From assembly GCA_022496805.1 (NCBI GenBank), contig CM040097.1, positions 19,210,072-19,274,071 on the forward strand: a stretch of DNA of 64,000 nucleotides, read 5' to 3'. The notes under the pieces were generated by a model. It ran no database searches. It was not told where the DNA came from and worked only from the letters and a program-made list of their open reading frames with translations. How positions within the stretch are numbered: position 1 is the stretch's first letter; every line of letters starts with the position of its first letter. This DNA is from Pohlia nutans (Eukaryota; Streptophyta; Bryopsida; Bryales; Mniaceae). Positions 22,790 through 37,100 of the stretch are shown in pieces. The translations under genes and the position numbers were made by a program.

Positions 22790-25111
22790 TTTTTTTTAAA
22801 GAACATGGTGTCTCTTAACTCATATGGTACCCCCAAGATAGAAGATATACTTCGAAATGGAGTCCCGGTATTCATCGCTACATTTTCCACTAATTGCAAA
22901 TCGTACTCAAGAAGCAAAGAGTCAGCAACTTGCCAATAACTTAATATGGAAAAATATTTTTCAAAACAACATAAAGAATTGGAAGGTGTTCCTTCTGTTG
23001 TAAGGCACCCATAATGAGAATAAACAAAAATAATTTCGACATGGTATTGCATTTGTTAGAGTAGACGCCCGCATATGTCGATTACGGCATAGTGACCACT
23101 CATAGCAAACATGTCATCGAGACATGTCTGCTCCACCTTCCCTGTACACATGGGTGAACTTGACGACTACTACTTGTAGGGTGGTCACGCATGAATTACA
23201 TAAGCATGAGGCAGTACTAAGTTCAATCTCGTCAGTATACAGAGCCCACTTTGGTAATTAAACTGTCGGCAATCCACGGTGGAACATGTAATGAGGAAAT
23301 TGTGTTGGAAGGGTTTGTAGGTTGCATGAATATAGAGAACCACTGGATATAATTCTGGACAGTCGGTTGTCTGACAGTGATAATGCCAGCCTGGATTGGG
23401 AATCCTGTAATGTAGTAGGATCATACAATAATAGCATCAACAAATACTTGTCAGTTGGGACATGTTGGATCAGGAATAGCAGTTCCGTGATTCCTGCAAT
23501 GACGAATATCTCCTGGCAGATGGTAAAAGTACAGCTCTACTTTGTCCCCGAGGTATATAATTGTGGAAGTTGAGCTCAAGTTTTATAGCTGAGTGTGGAC
23601 TTCCGGTCGGTCAGTTCTTGCTTTGCGTTGGTTCTCCCCACCAGGCTAGCAGTGGCTGCTTGGTATGTATTGTGCCCTTTGCGGTAAATTCCCTTTCATT
23701 TGTTTCAAAACGGAAAGAAATAAGTTGAGTGTGGACATGCATACAAAGAGTGGGCTGCCTTCTTTAAGTTCCAATGTATGTGCCCCTATGGCCGATTTCA
23801 GAGGCGCACGTGGAGTTTAAGGACGTGGGCGAGTATTTCAGATTTGTCGTAAATACATAGTTCAAGATTGAGACCTGAACCGCATGTAACGCATCATGTC
23901 GGTGTGATTTCCAATACCATAGTTCGTCTGATACTTGTAGGTATTATAGAGATCCATATCGAAATAACTATATGCGGATGAGATTGGCAGTGCCAAGCGT
24001 TATAAATCGCGTCGAAAACCAATTGCAACACCCAGGCCAGCATATAATTTCCTACAATGTATTTTGCCCAGCTACTTCCTGTGTGCGGTACTCCTAGCTA
24101 GAAGTATTGGCCCGAAATTCCAGGTTTGGTGCATGTATACAGGGGCAGCGACCGGTTCTTCAGGTCCGAGGCTTGGACCGAGGGTTTCATTGGAATTCTA
24201 TGGGCGGTACTTCCCAATAGGTGCATTCATTTCTTATTTCAGACCACCGTCATAACTCCTGCAACGGTTTAGGGTTTAGGGTTACTCAAATTTGGCATTT
24301 CAGTGCAATATGATGTATATAACGAGGACGTTTCAGACGATGGAAGCCTTTCTACAACTGCTTCGGAAGCCCGAAGTTGACACAAAAGTAGTCCCAAATC
24401 ATCGAAATAGTCCCAACTAAACGAATACGACCTTTTAGGCTTTGTGCAGTCCGCTTGGGTTAAAGATTGGTCACTGTGTTTGGCTTGAACAAGCAATGCA
24501 AGAGGACGGTCTCCAGTATATATCAGCCGTAGTGACACTGCTCCAAAAGATCACCGTCGTCCAATCATACACCCAGTCCAGAAATTTGTGACATCCGGAC
24601 TTGATTTCAAGAGTGACCTTCAACATGTGGGGACATATAGGCTTCTGTCACACAACAAAACCATTCAAATCTAGAATAACCGTATTCACTTTCAGGTGTA
24701 TCTTTTTCTTGACCTGGGGTCCTAGGGCGTTGGAATGTCCACTGACCCACTGAAACAGTCCCAGGATGGAAGACAATATAGCCACAATTTAATTGAAATC
24801 TTGCACAATGAGTACTTACAAATTAATATTAAGAATGTACATCGCCTCAACATCGAAATTTGTGTCGGCTGTAGATCAAAATTTTGAACAGTCCTCATCT
24901 ATTATATTAAATGCACAGTGTCACGTCCGATGTCACTACCCTATGTCACGAAATTGGTCACGTTTTCTTCTACCATTTCATCCTCAATGCTTCATCCACT
25001 ACACTTTATCCAATGCACTTTGTCCACCAGAATCTGTTTTTTGCAATAGGCTATTTTTTTTGCTAGTGGGTAACTATCCAAATAATGAATTTGTTGGTGC
25101 ATTAATTGGAG
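22790..25111. other. Intergenic between minisatellite and receptor kinase
   Basis: No gene recognised. A short telomere-like run (TTTAGGGTTTAGGGTTA) is at about 24,268-24,285. The stretch 24,793-25,111 lies just downstream of the kinase stop codon and may hold its 3' UTR. The rest shows nothing I can name. Confidence 0.4.
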
Positions 25112-28100
25112 TTATCCTGGAGACTGAGTTGCGAAAGCGGAGGCAGTGGAGACAGGATAGCCCCTGTTCAACAAGGAACTTGTTCCGGAGCTTGTTCCTG
25201 AGTCAGTGTGACTGAGACCACTTCTATGATAGGGCCGGAACCTCTCACTCTCATGCTCCAGAACCAGGCTGGCAACCTCCGCATCCATGCCGCCGTGGAG
25301 CATAGCCAGCACGCCTTTCATGTCCGGCCGTCTCTCGCCCGAACTGTGCACGCACAGCAAGGCTATGTTGATGATGCGCATGGCCTCCGTCTCTTCTCGT
25401 GGCTGAAGATCTAAACTGGGGTCTATGAGCTCCTTGATTCTTCCCTCATTGAATAGAGTCCATGCCTGCACTCACAATACGTTCCGTGCCTGCCCGGTGA
25501 GTATTCACCATATTGATCTAGCATTGTATTTAAGTACTTAGTCTAAAAATAATTGTACCAAAATGAGCTTGAAATTTTTTAATGTCGAAATCCAAGTTTT
25601 ACAAGTTTTCTTCCCTTGAACTCCCGGGCTTAAGGCTACTATGGTTTAAATTTGGTTGAATTGGACCCAAGAAAAAACAGGCTTGACTTCATATGTAAAG
25701 TGGCCCTCAATATCTCAACTCATTCAACTGTTTGTGTGGTGATGTTCAGGTAAGCTCAAGTTGTGGAATGAAGAATTTTTAGCATTGATAATCAACCATT
25801 TGTGCTTAGTACTCTTAATCAACCATTTATTTATTATTATTATTATTATTTTAAAATTTATTTTAAAATTTATTTTGGTTGTTGATGAAAGGAAACTTAC
25901 CCATTCTGGAAGATAGAAGTGGTCAGATTCTGGCGATTTGAGCTCAATGTTTCTTCTTTTGCTCACAATCTCAAGGAGCAAAACGCCATAGCTAAACACA
26001 TCCACTTTGTCACTCAGTTGCCCCAAATGGGCATATTCAGGCGCTAAGTAACCCCTGCATGAAGTCACATTTCACTTTCAATTTAGAAAATGAGTAACGT
26101 TGACCTTTAGACCGTTTTAAATAAAGATCATTTTCTTGTGAGTATGTATTGTAAATAAAGATCATTTTCTTATGAGCATGCTTCTCTAGTTTGCGTAGGC
26201 ACTGTTTCTACTAGTGCTATGACATTCAAGTGCACACAATTCTAAAAGATAGGACTGTATAGATATGAGGTTCTAGATAGGTGCATGAAAAAATCTTGAA
26301 ATTTTGGCATTTAAAATGGATCGACACGGTGTATTTAGGTTGCATTTAGAATGGATCCACGCCTTTAATGGGTTTGAGTCCAAAAAAGAAGTAGAATTTA
26401 GATCAATGTGGATCTAGTGAACTATTGAGATCCCAATTTAGAGCTTCTTGTTGATAGCAAATGCAAATTATATGGCAACATATCTACTATCCCAATGGGA
26501 CGTTAGGGGTTAAGCAATATGACAATAATAAAGAAGCCATTTCTACTAATTGATTCTTAGTGCTTCATAGAATTTCAAACGACAAATTATACTTGACTCT
26601 TTGCTAGTGGTGCTCACCGGGTTCCTGCCACGTGGATTGTCATAATGTGACTCTCTTCCTCAGGATACAGTAAAGCTAAACCAAAATCCGCAATCTTGGG
26701 CTCCAGGTTCTTGTCGAGTAAGATGTTGCAGGCTTTAATGTCGCGATGGATGATCTTTGGTTGGGATGCAAAATGTAAGTAATGGATGCCTTCCGCCACT
26801 CCGTAACATATTTTTTTCCGTATTGACCAACTGTCCTTTCCAATGCTCTCTTGCCCTACATAAAACCCACAGGCTCAGAGGGATTAATTGCACGTTAATA
26901 TAATTTTCTAGCTGGGCATTGACAAAAAAGAAAATTAAATTGAAGAGTATCAATACCATTGTGAGCAGTTGTTCATTAAATGGTTATTATTCTTAGCTAT
27001 AAAAACAATATGGGTCTCAAGTAAGTTGCTGTAATAGCTAAAATGGTGAGAAATTTTAAAAGTTTTGTTTGTTACTTGTACTAGCTCAGATTTTCTTTGT
27101 TCTTGTAATTGGTAGAAAAAAAGCAAACAATTAATACCCAGACAGTGTTATGAACACTTATTTAAAGTTCGTGAGGTGAAAGAAAAGTATACCAAATAAG
27201 AACTGGTCGAGGTCACCATTTTCCACAAACTCGTACACCAGGAGACGCTGGTTCTTGCGAATGCAACATCCTTTCAACTTCACGAGGTTTCTGTGCTTCA
27301 CCGCTGCAACGACAACAATCTCATTGAGAAAGTCGTCCAAGCTTTGATTAGATTTTGTGTATAGTTGCTTCACAGCCACCTCACTCCCATTCAGAATAGT
27401 TCCCTGCATGGAAATAACCGATGCATGTCATTTTATTAATACTTGTTTACAGGTGTCGGGGCATCCTCAGTTTAGACCTCTATATTCACACCTCAAACTA
27501 CAGTTTCATCCATAATTCAATTTCAAGTTGCGACCCAATCACACTCTCTATATGTGTAAGGTATATAATTAGTAATCCTATCACAACTGTCACTTATTTA
27601 GAATGTGGGACAAAGTTTCATCACATGTGCAATCAAGTACAAGAATCTGTTTTTAACCTAGTCTTAGAGCGTGTTTTGGAGTACTCAACACACTCTCCAA
27701 ATGTGATGTGTCTACATGCCTTCTATGTTGTTTTAGAATACTTTTCATCCATTTTACTAGGTGCCAGATGGTTTGCAAGGCTACATTGAGGACGCCCTAA
27801 GAGAGCATTCTCAAACTAGACTTGTATCAAACCTCTATTTGAAGGCTAATATTCTTTATGAGAATTTGGGGCTCAAAATTGTGGAAAGCATAAAATAGAA
27901 AGAAAGAAAAGAATCTTGCAATTGAATTGAATTTTCACACTTGTAACACACCCTACTATTCAAAAGTTTTTCTAATTTAGTTTTAATTTGATCAAACAAA
28001 TTCCCTACTGACTGTCACTATGTAAACAACAATGTTTTCAATGTTTGTATAATAAGTTGTTGTCCAGACCTTGTAAACAGTGCCGAAAGCTCCTTGTCCG

Positions 28101-31100
28101 AGTTTTGTGCTAAAATTTCTTGTTATGACCTGCAGTTCGCCGAAGGTGTATATTGTAGGCTTCACTTCATACTCTGCAAATTCTGCACTCAAAAATAACA
28201 ACGAGAGCAATGAATGAGCCCACCAATGGAAACAAATTGTCATCTCAAAAGGTGGCAACAAAGCATTGAATATGGAGACCATCGTTATATCTCATTATCT
28301 TGTCCTTCTTTAGCATTATGAATTAGGTAACCTTTGAGAGCCAGTAGAACCTCCCATAACCTCCATGGATGGACCTTGGTCAATCATGTAGTTCCTTGTT
28401 ACCAGTTACAACCTGAACCATTGGATCCTCTTCAATTATGTTCCATCAAGTGTCCCAAAAGAAGGGCACCATAACTTCACAACAACTCTTGGTTATGGGA
28501 AATAACCAGGTTGCTCTCTTTCATCCAATGTAAGGCTGCCGCCACTCTTTCATATGGGCTCCATGGATGTTATGGTGTCCTTCTTTTGAGATTCATGATT
28601 GTACAAGATCCAACCATTGAGATCATGTCTAATAAAATGAAAGTACAACCTCCATATGAAACCAACATCTTCTGCCACCTCTGTGGCAAGGTATTTTAAA
28701 CAAGGCTCTACTTTCAAGTTACTTGGTCTATAATGGCAATGCTGTAAATTGCACATGGCAGCATGCATATCATATATCATGTTGGCATTTGTTGAAAAAA
28801 AAAATTCCAAAAATAATAATTATGGCCCATGATGGTTGGTACGGTATTTGTGATTTTCTTACTTTTCTCAGCTCCAAGAATAAGTTGATATCTCTCTCTC
28901 CTACTTTGCCATAAGAGCAAACTGCCCACTAAAAGGAACACTGCCAATAACGATCCACAGATGACACCCGCAATGATGATGACCGCCCTGTTACCAGGAG
29001 CACCCGCTGCCATGGAGAAAAAAGAAAAAAAGAAGAAAGGATGCATTAGTACCAATGTTCATTAAACTAGTTAAATAGTTAGTTTCTTCCTAACGAAATG
29101 ATGACCAACTACAAGAACAAAAAAAATTAGAGCAATGAAAAGTAAATTAGAGCAGTCATAAAAGTGCTCATTAACTCCTAAATGTCCCATGGGATAGTAG
29201 ATACGTTGCCGTATAATTGGCATTTGCTACCAACAAGAAGCTCTAAATTGGGATCTCAATAGCTCGCTAGAACCATATTGATCTAAATTCCAACATCTTT
29301 GTTGAACTCAAAGCTATTAAAGGTGTAGATCATTCCAAATACAAGAAAAATATACCGTATTCTACTTGCCGCAAAGGCACTCTCAGACGTTTTGGGGTTA
29401 AATGGTTTTTGATCTTTAGCTCTAATCCCTAGCTCAAAAACCATTTAATGAGCACTGATTCATGAATTTTTCAACATCATATTTAGAAAGATCTGACTTA
29501 CCTCATAATTAATGGTCTCCCTATCAACCCAGAGAAGCCTGAATTTTTTTGCAGTGTTTCATTTTTTTAGCAACTGACACAATCGAAACAAATATTCTAG
29601 CACTTTCATATAGATTTGGATGAAACTGAATGAATTGTTGGCAATAAGCAAATGACTTTCTTTTTCAAATTTAGCTTAGAAAAATAGGGGGGGGGGGGGG
29701 GGGGGGGGTTTACGAGTATCAGCGCATTGTTGCTGGCAAACACAGCGTTTCAAATCACTTGCAGATGTGGAATTGTCACAATATGGATTGCCCTTCAAGC
29801 TGCCATGTCAGGCACCCACTTTTGATTAGTTTGAAGTGCTGCATGAGTGTCTGGGCATAATCTCTTTCAAAGAGCAACAAACAAATAATCTCTTGGGGGT
29901 GCACCATTTTTTTTATTAATAATAACAATGTATATAATTCATAGTTACGCAGATATAAAGGGAATTTTTCAAGCTTGGGCACTAGTAAACAAACTTTGTT
30001 GGAGATAATATGGAAATGTCATGTTGAATACAGTGTTATGAATAAGTTTCGAGATAACATGAAAGAATTTGTATCATTTGATTTATTCATAACACATTCA
30101 AGGTGACATTCCCATGTTATCTTTAACACAGTTTTTTTACTAGTGTGGTGATCATAGCATAATAGAGCAGTGCAATTTAGGATTTAATAAGCTCAATTAT
30201 AATTTTATAAACATATGTTATTAGTTTTTTCTACCCATTTGAGAAAAAACTACATATAATATATAGAGGAGGTTGCAAACGCTCATGTTTCCTGGACTTG
30301 AAGAATGATGCACCAAGAGATGAATGTACTTCATGTCACACATGAAAGTAATGTGGTCATATCAAGGCTACTACACTAGATCCTATCAAAACTCCAAAGT
30401 TAAACATGCACTATGTAGATCCTGGTGGCATACTTAGTATCATTATCCCCCAACAGATTTTTAATGCATGTGCCAGCCTATGGCCCGCGTTACTCTCTCA
30501 CACATGAGAGCTGAGTGAGGGTGTAAAGAACTTACTTGAACTTGATGGCAAGATTGACCATGCGGCCCGAGTAGGCAACGCTATTAATTTTGTTGTTTGT
30601 GAGGGTTATTGTTTGCAGATTTTGGCTCCCATTATGCACAGCTAGCATGCCGTTAATGTCAAGAGTCCCTGTGAGATTGTTGTCATCTAGAGCTCTGCCA
30701 AAGGTTCAATTTGAAGGATCAGTATCCAGTGCGTACAAATTGTTTTTCTTTCAATCAGATAATCAAATATACATATGTGCAACTACAATTGAGCTTATAA
30801 AGTCTTACCATACATATATACAATCCTAAATCTTGAAAATATCTCTTGAATAACAATGAACTATAATATACATAGCCTATATCTACATTGTACAATAATA
30901 TTTCAATTAAAGCTCTTTTTGTACACACATAATTCTTCATATGACAAAGAATCACTAGTAGAAATTATGTCAAATGTGACTTGTCCATAGTGATTAAAAA
31001 TTGTGACTTTGAGGCACTACCGTATAGACAAGTCACAACAAAATTTAGTTGTTGAAGGCAGGTCACATTTGACAAGATTTATACTAGTGAAGTGAATTGG

Positions 31101-34100
31101 TTGTTAGTGTCCAATTTCCAATTGCACACTAATGGAGAGAATGAAAGTGTGAGTGGGATTCACTTACAGATAACGCAAGCCATTGAAGCTTGCCAAGACA
31201 GTTGAAGGGATATCACCAGTCAATGAGACTCCTTGCAAATTTCTGCACACCATAATATTCTTAAGCAAAGTAAAAGCGTCCCTTTAACCCCTAAACGTTC
31301 AACCGTCGAGAAAGTGGACGATGTACAGAATCAAACACATTTTTGCTCATCCGTCATTGACTTTTTGCAGTTTGGATTTTTTACTATATATTTTATAGGA
31401 AATTAACTTCATGCATGTGTGATCCGATTAGAAAGGGGATGATTTGTGAAATTTTTATGCCTCATTTCATGTTGTAGTGATTCACCCAAAATTTCAAAGA
31501 TTTATGCTCAAAAGTGCTCTTGAAAAAGTCAACTCATAAAATTAAGCAACCAAGAAATCTCCAAAAATCACTACACTTAGAGTATTACATTTCAACCAAT
31601 CACAATAAATTTCATCCACAGATTGTCAATATCTTATTCGTAATCAAATTATAAAAGAATTTTCAATTTTAAGTTTCAAATTTTATAAGAAAATATTGGT
31701 GATAGCTTGACAAAAAAACCTACAAAAACTGAATTCGGGCACTCATATAAATTGAACTTACAAAGTGTGCAGGTTGTATATTTCTGTAGTCCAGTTGGGG
31801 AATGGCCCAGGATTGAAATTGTTGTAGCTCAGATCTCTGCATGTACAAATGAATGAGCTTTAATCACATTACAGTCCGCTTATGAGGCAGCTGTGACACT
31901 CCCTTATTGGTTAGTCTAAAGAGGGTTATAACGCATAACCTACTCCATGAATTGTGGAGCAGATGTGTCAACACATGAGTGGCTACACACTCACATATTA
32001 GAACTCATAACCCTCGCCTTTCTCTTTGAACTACTAGTTTACTCCATGCAACTGTTGTAGGACTATCTAGCTTTCTTTCTATATTAGTTCAAAAAGTGCC
32101 AATTCTTATTCGTAGGTTATGTCCCATAACCGTCTCGTGCCTAATGGCCCTCGCCGGGTAATATGTAGTCCACAACTTTTTTCCTCTTTCTAAGCTCTTA
32201 GATTAGCCAAAAGTACAGACATGGATGTTTTATCAGACTTAGTATTATGTTTGATAACACTCTCAAACCTTCCCGGGTTATTTAGTCCATGTAAGAGCAT
32301 CCGCACCCTTCAATCTCTCTCAATTCACCCCTTGACCACTATCATCACATTCAAAATTTGATGTCACAAGCTATTGTCTCCATACCCTTGAACCGCTATA
32401 TAGTCGGTGAACCAATCACAATCACTACACATGGGTTACAATCATTATTGTCTATCAATATACGATAATGTATCTTCCTTAAACAATGGGACGTATTGAG
32501 GTGTCACTATATCGTGCTCATATTCAGTGACTCTCTCACCCTCCCTAAAGATGCATGCTGAATTCCATCCACTTTTCAAAGAACCTCAAGAATTCAGTAG
32601 TAGGGTTGGCATGCTCTAAGCACTGAATAAAAATAATGTTACAGAAACACATAAGATTCTCAGCAATGCTTGCACTTAATGACAAGTAACACAAGTTCAG
32701 AGTTGAGCAGATGTCCAAAGGAACTCACAGATACTGCAAATTTGTCAAGGCAGCCAGATTGGGAATGGACCCGGTGAAGAGGTTGTATGAAATATCCAGC
32801 GTTGTCAATGTGGGAACGTCCGTCATCAAAACCGGATCAAGGCTATCCGTGAGTTCGTTATAGCTTACATTGCTACACACAACATACATCAATACCACAT
32901 TAGTAAGAGTATGTAATGACTCATAATAATAATAATAATAACATTGGCCTAAAGACCATTGTGAATGAAGAGTCTGTTGAAGATAGTTTGTCTATCTATG
33001 TCTCTGAGGCATGGATAGTGAGGTCTACGAGTGCATGCATAACATTCTTGAACCCACCTTTGTCACTTGGTCTCTTTTTATTTCAAGATGCAAACCTTTG
33101 CAGGAGAAGAGAAGAGAGCAAGAAAACTTGAATTTAATGGTCTACAATGGTACTATAGAAAAAATACAACATCATTATAGAAGGGATCACTATAGAGAGT
33201 TTAGGAATGTTATGTAAATCCTACACAAGATCCAGTTGGTAGGGCAGCGCTCACTTACAGGAATTGAAGAGTTTTGTGTCCGGACAGTTTTGTTAGAGTT
33301 TGATTAAATTTGTTGCTTGAAATATCCCTGCAGGGTCATCACAATGTTCACAATGGTGTTAATATGACCATTTGGATTGTGTCCCAAAAAAAATATACCC
33401 AATTTTGTATCACCAAGAACATTGTATATGTTGGTCGTAAAATAAAAGGGAAAACTCATATAACCCACCTTACGGAGAATAGATTTGATTGCTCTGGGTT
33501 AAAAAATTCTGAAACTTACTTTCAGATACGGAGTGTATAATTAGAAAGTTAGAACAACCACTAATCTCTTTAATTTTGACCATGACCGTGGGAAAAAGGT
33601 CCAACCTGGCTCCTTATGCAATCAAAAAGTGCTTAAAAAAAAACACATAAGGCCGATTTGGGCCTTAGTTAAATGCAGACGACAGCTTACTTACAAGTAA
33701 GATAAAGGTCCTGTTATTTCTTCCGTGATCCCATCCAGGGTAAAATTGACCAAGTAGGGCATAGCTCCACTGAACTGATTGTGAGAAACATCCCTGCATG
33801 CTTCAAAATGAAGATGGTCATTAGCATAATAATCGGTGAATAAAGAGTCCATTGGGGTAATAAATTTGATTGTTAACAAAACATATGAAATCAACCTTCA
33901 CATGACTAAGGGACCAACAAAATTTCAGAAGTTACAAGAGTAGAAGGATTCTTACACAGACACGGCTTTGTCGAAATAGTTGAAAAGATCTACGACAACA
34001 AAATCTCCAGAGAACAAGTTGTAAGAAATGTTGAATGTTTGCACAGCATGAAACGAATTGGTTTCATTTGTTGGAAGCCCTCCAGTCATCTTGTTGTCGC

Positions 34101-37100
34101 CTAAGTTCCTGTCATGAAAATATAAGTTCCTGTCATGAATATGCAATCAAAATGTCATCCTGAAATGCTCTGACCAAAGCATTAATTAAAAAAAACTAAA
34201 ACTAAAACACTACTGTTGATAGACTGCGACTTTTTTCACTCACTAATTATTACCCAATGTGCAGGGCAGGATCGGCAGACTATGAAAACGTACATGTTCT
34301 GGCAGAAGACAAATGCGTCTCTATTCCAATTGGGAATTTCTCCTGTGATATTGTTTCCATGTACATCTCTGGTGTAACATACACAAGTCACATGTTAAAA
34401 CAATGCAAATTATTTATAGATCATGGTAGCACCATCCGCATAATGCTAATAAGAGCATGATCATAAAGCAGAAATAGATGAAAATGTGATCAACAGAAAT
34501 TATTGTGCATGATACTCACAGACTATACAAGCTGTATAAGGTGTCCAATTCCTTAGGGAGTGGACCAGTCAAATCGGGATTGTTTGTTAGAGATCTGCAC
34601 AACATGGAAAATTAGGCCACATAATCACTTCTCTGATTGACGTGAAATCTAATTGACCTTCCATCATTCATGCTTGTGACAAATGTAACAATCTAACTCA
34701 TCTGAAGTACAAAAATGCATTAAATAAATTGAACTAGATAGATAGAAAGAAACTCTTTTGATGTTGGCGTGAATAAAGTGTTTGTTTGTAATGACAATGA
34801 GCTAGTGCCCATCGGACAAAGGGTCATTGGTGCAAAACTACTCTCCCCTTTCGGAAGTAGACACTTTAGTGATCAATAAAATTGATTTAACTGAATAAAA
34901 TTTAACTAATCCTAATGTGTTTTAACAAGTGTTTATAAGTTGGGTTTTCATCTTTTTTTTTTTTTTAAAGGGTACTTGAATGAGCTTCCACCTCTTCATG
35001 CATGGTACATATTAGCAAAACTAAGAATTGATTTTCATAACTTAAGTTGCTAAAGATGGAAAAATGACGGGGTACTAGTAGAAAGGGTGGTTTTTGGGCC
35101 CAAAGCATGGGGCCCAAAGCCACTACATATATTGGCATCAAGTTAATGTCGATATTGGTCTTGGTCACTATTCATAGGTGCCCAAAGACCACCTTTCTAC
35201 TAGTGAGGAAGCACAACTCATTTACAACATTGTTTTAACTCAAATTGAACTAATCCTAATTCATTTTTACTGAGGGTCTCTTCATATCAAGTAGCTCTAA
35301 ATGGAGAGAAGATAGAGAACTGGGGAGGCCTCTCCATCTTCAGGCACTTATAAAATTTGATCTCTCCATCTTAAATTTGGATTTAATGATTTAGTTGCAA
35401 ATCAACATTGTTTAATCAATTAAACAAGCATGATAATCTAGTTTTGAAAACAATGACTCAATTTTAAATGACTCTTCTCAACTCACATGGTCACTAAATT
35501 GCTGAGATTCCCAATGGCCGCTGGAATAGTGCCCGTGAGGGAAGCATTTGTCAACAACCTGACATCCATGCCAAAACAATTATGAGTTCCTTCACAAAAG
35601 TACAAAACATTCTCGAACATCCCTCTCCCTTCTCCAATGTAAACCAAAAACAATACTAAAAAATTTGACAATCCCTATAAAGACACTCGTAGAAACACCC
35701 CGCGTAGACTAGCAAAAAGACCCACAAGAAGACCCCACATGACAATTAATTGTGGGTCTTTTTGAACATGCTTCTCTAGTCACGCGGGCGGTGTTTCTAC
35801 TACACCGATTATTGCCAATATTGTGAGTCACAATAATTCAATATTCTCACAGTAATTGTGGTATTAGAACAAAGTGTGACTCATAGTAATTGAAAAAATT
35901 TAGTGAAGATTGTGTATAAAGTTTCACACTATTTGAGGATTGGTGGGAAATCTCACACTAATTCAGTGACTCATAATAATGCAATAATCGGTGTAGTGAG
36001 AACATGTATAGTGAGTGACTTGTCGTTTCTTTTCAAGATGCTCAAAAAGAATTTAGATTCTCTTTGCAAAGGTGTTGAAGGCAGTTGCTCAAGAATATTT
36101 TATACCAAAAAAATCCTCAGTTTAAGAAAAATGGTGGCGGAATTCTTGAGAGTAAAGGCACAGAAATTAAATTTCTTACAAGCCAACAATGTCTAGGTCC
36201 CAAACAGGCAAAGCACTTGCGTTAGTTTGGGCTGTGGCGTTGAGCCTGGCATTGCAAAAGACGCCGCGCCATGGACTGTCAGGCACACACGGTTTCTTCT
36301 GTGTATCATTATCAAGAGCATTCCATCCTGCCAAGTTGGTCTGCACATCAGGAGTGTTCTGCCATACATTCCATAGCTGCTGCAATGCATACACTGCCAA
36401 CAAAACAAAAACATCCACCGCTCGCAGCTCAGTTGATGATCATGTAAATAAAGATCGCCATATACATCAGATCGAGTACCATAAATCATCATCCAATTTG
36501 CAATCGAAAACCAAACAAGAATGCATAACATACACACTCTCAAGTGTCAAGAACCACTGTGTACGTTTTGAGGCAACCAAGTTGTGATTTTGAGGCACTT
36601 CTGAAGTGTTTCTTGTTGGTGGGTCAAAAGAGAGGTTTGTTTCTTATAACTTTGTAGTTGAATGGAAGCCCTTACATCAAATAATTTAAGTATATCGAGT
36701 GAACATTTGTGATCCAATAGAAAAATTTGGAATTATATCCAATAACCTTCTCCAACCTTCTGGATGTTGAAGGTTATTTAATCCATAACTCATACTCCTA
36801 CTCAATGTGAGCCCTTTGATCAACCAAAAAAGGAAAAAAATTGAAATTTCGAGAGTCAATAAAACAACTTGACATTATGTCCAATAATCTAATCAAACCT
36901 TTTAGATACCTAGTTCATCATATATATGTAATTTTATATCCATGTTAAGGTTGAACAAGTAAAACATTTAGGGACATGATTCCGTCTCCTATATTGACCC
37001 TCGTTGCTAATAGAAACTCATCTATTCATACACTTGATTAGTCTTCATTTAGCAAGTTGTATAAGCATGACTTATATAGCTACCGGTTTTTGAATGAAAA

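Noticed and set aside
29687..29715. Polyproline extension of kinase exon 13 through the C22 run
   Set aside because: Reading through gives seven prolines and then a stop, and breaks the phase with the transmembrane exon; splicing at GTAAAC restores the frame.
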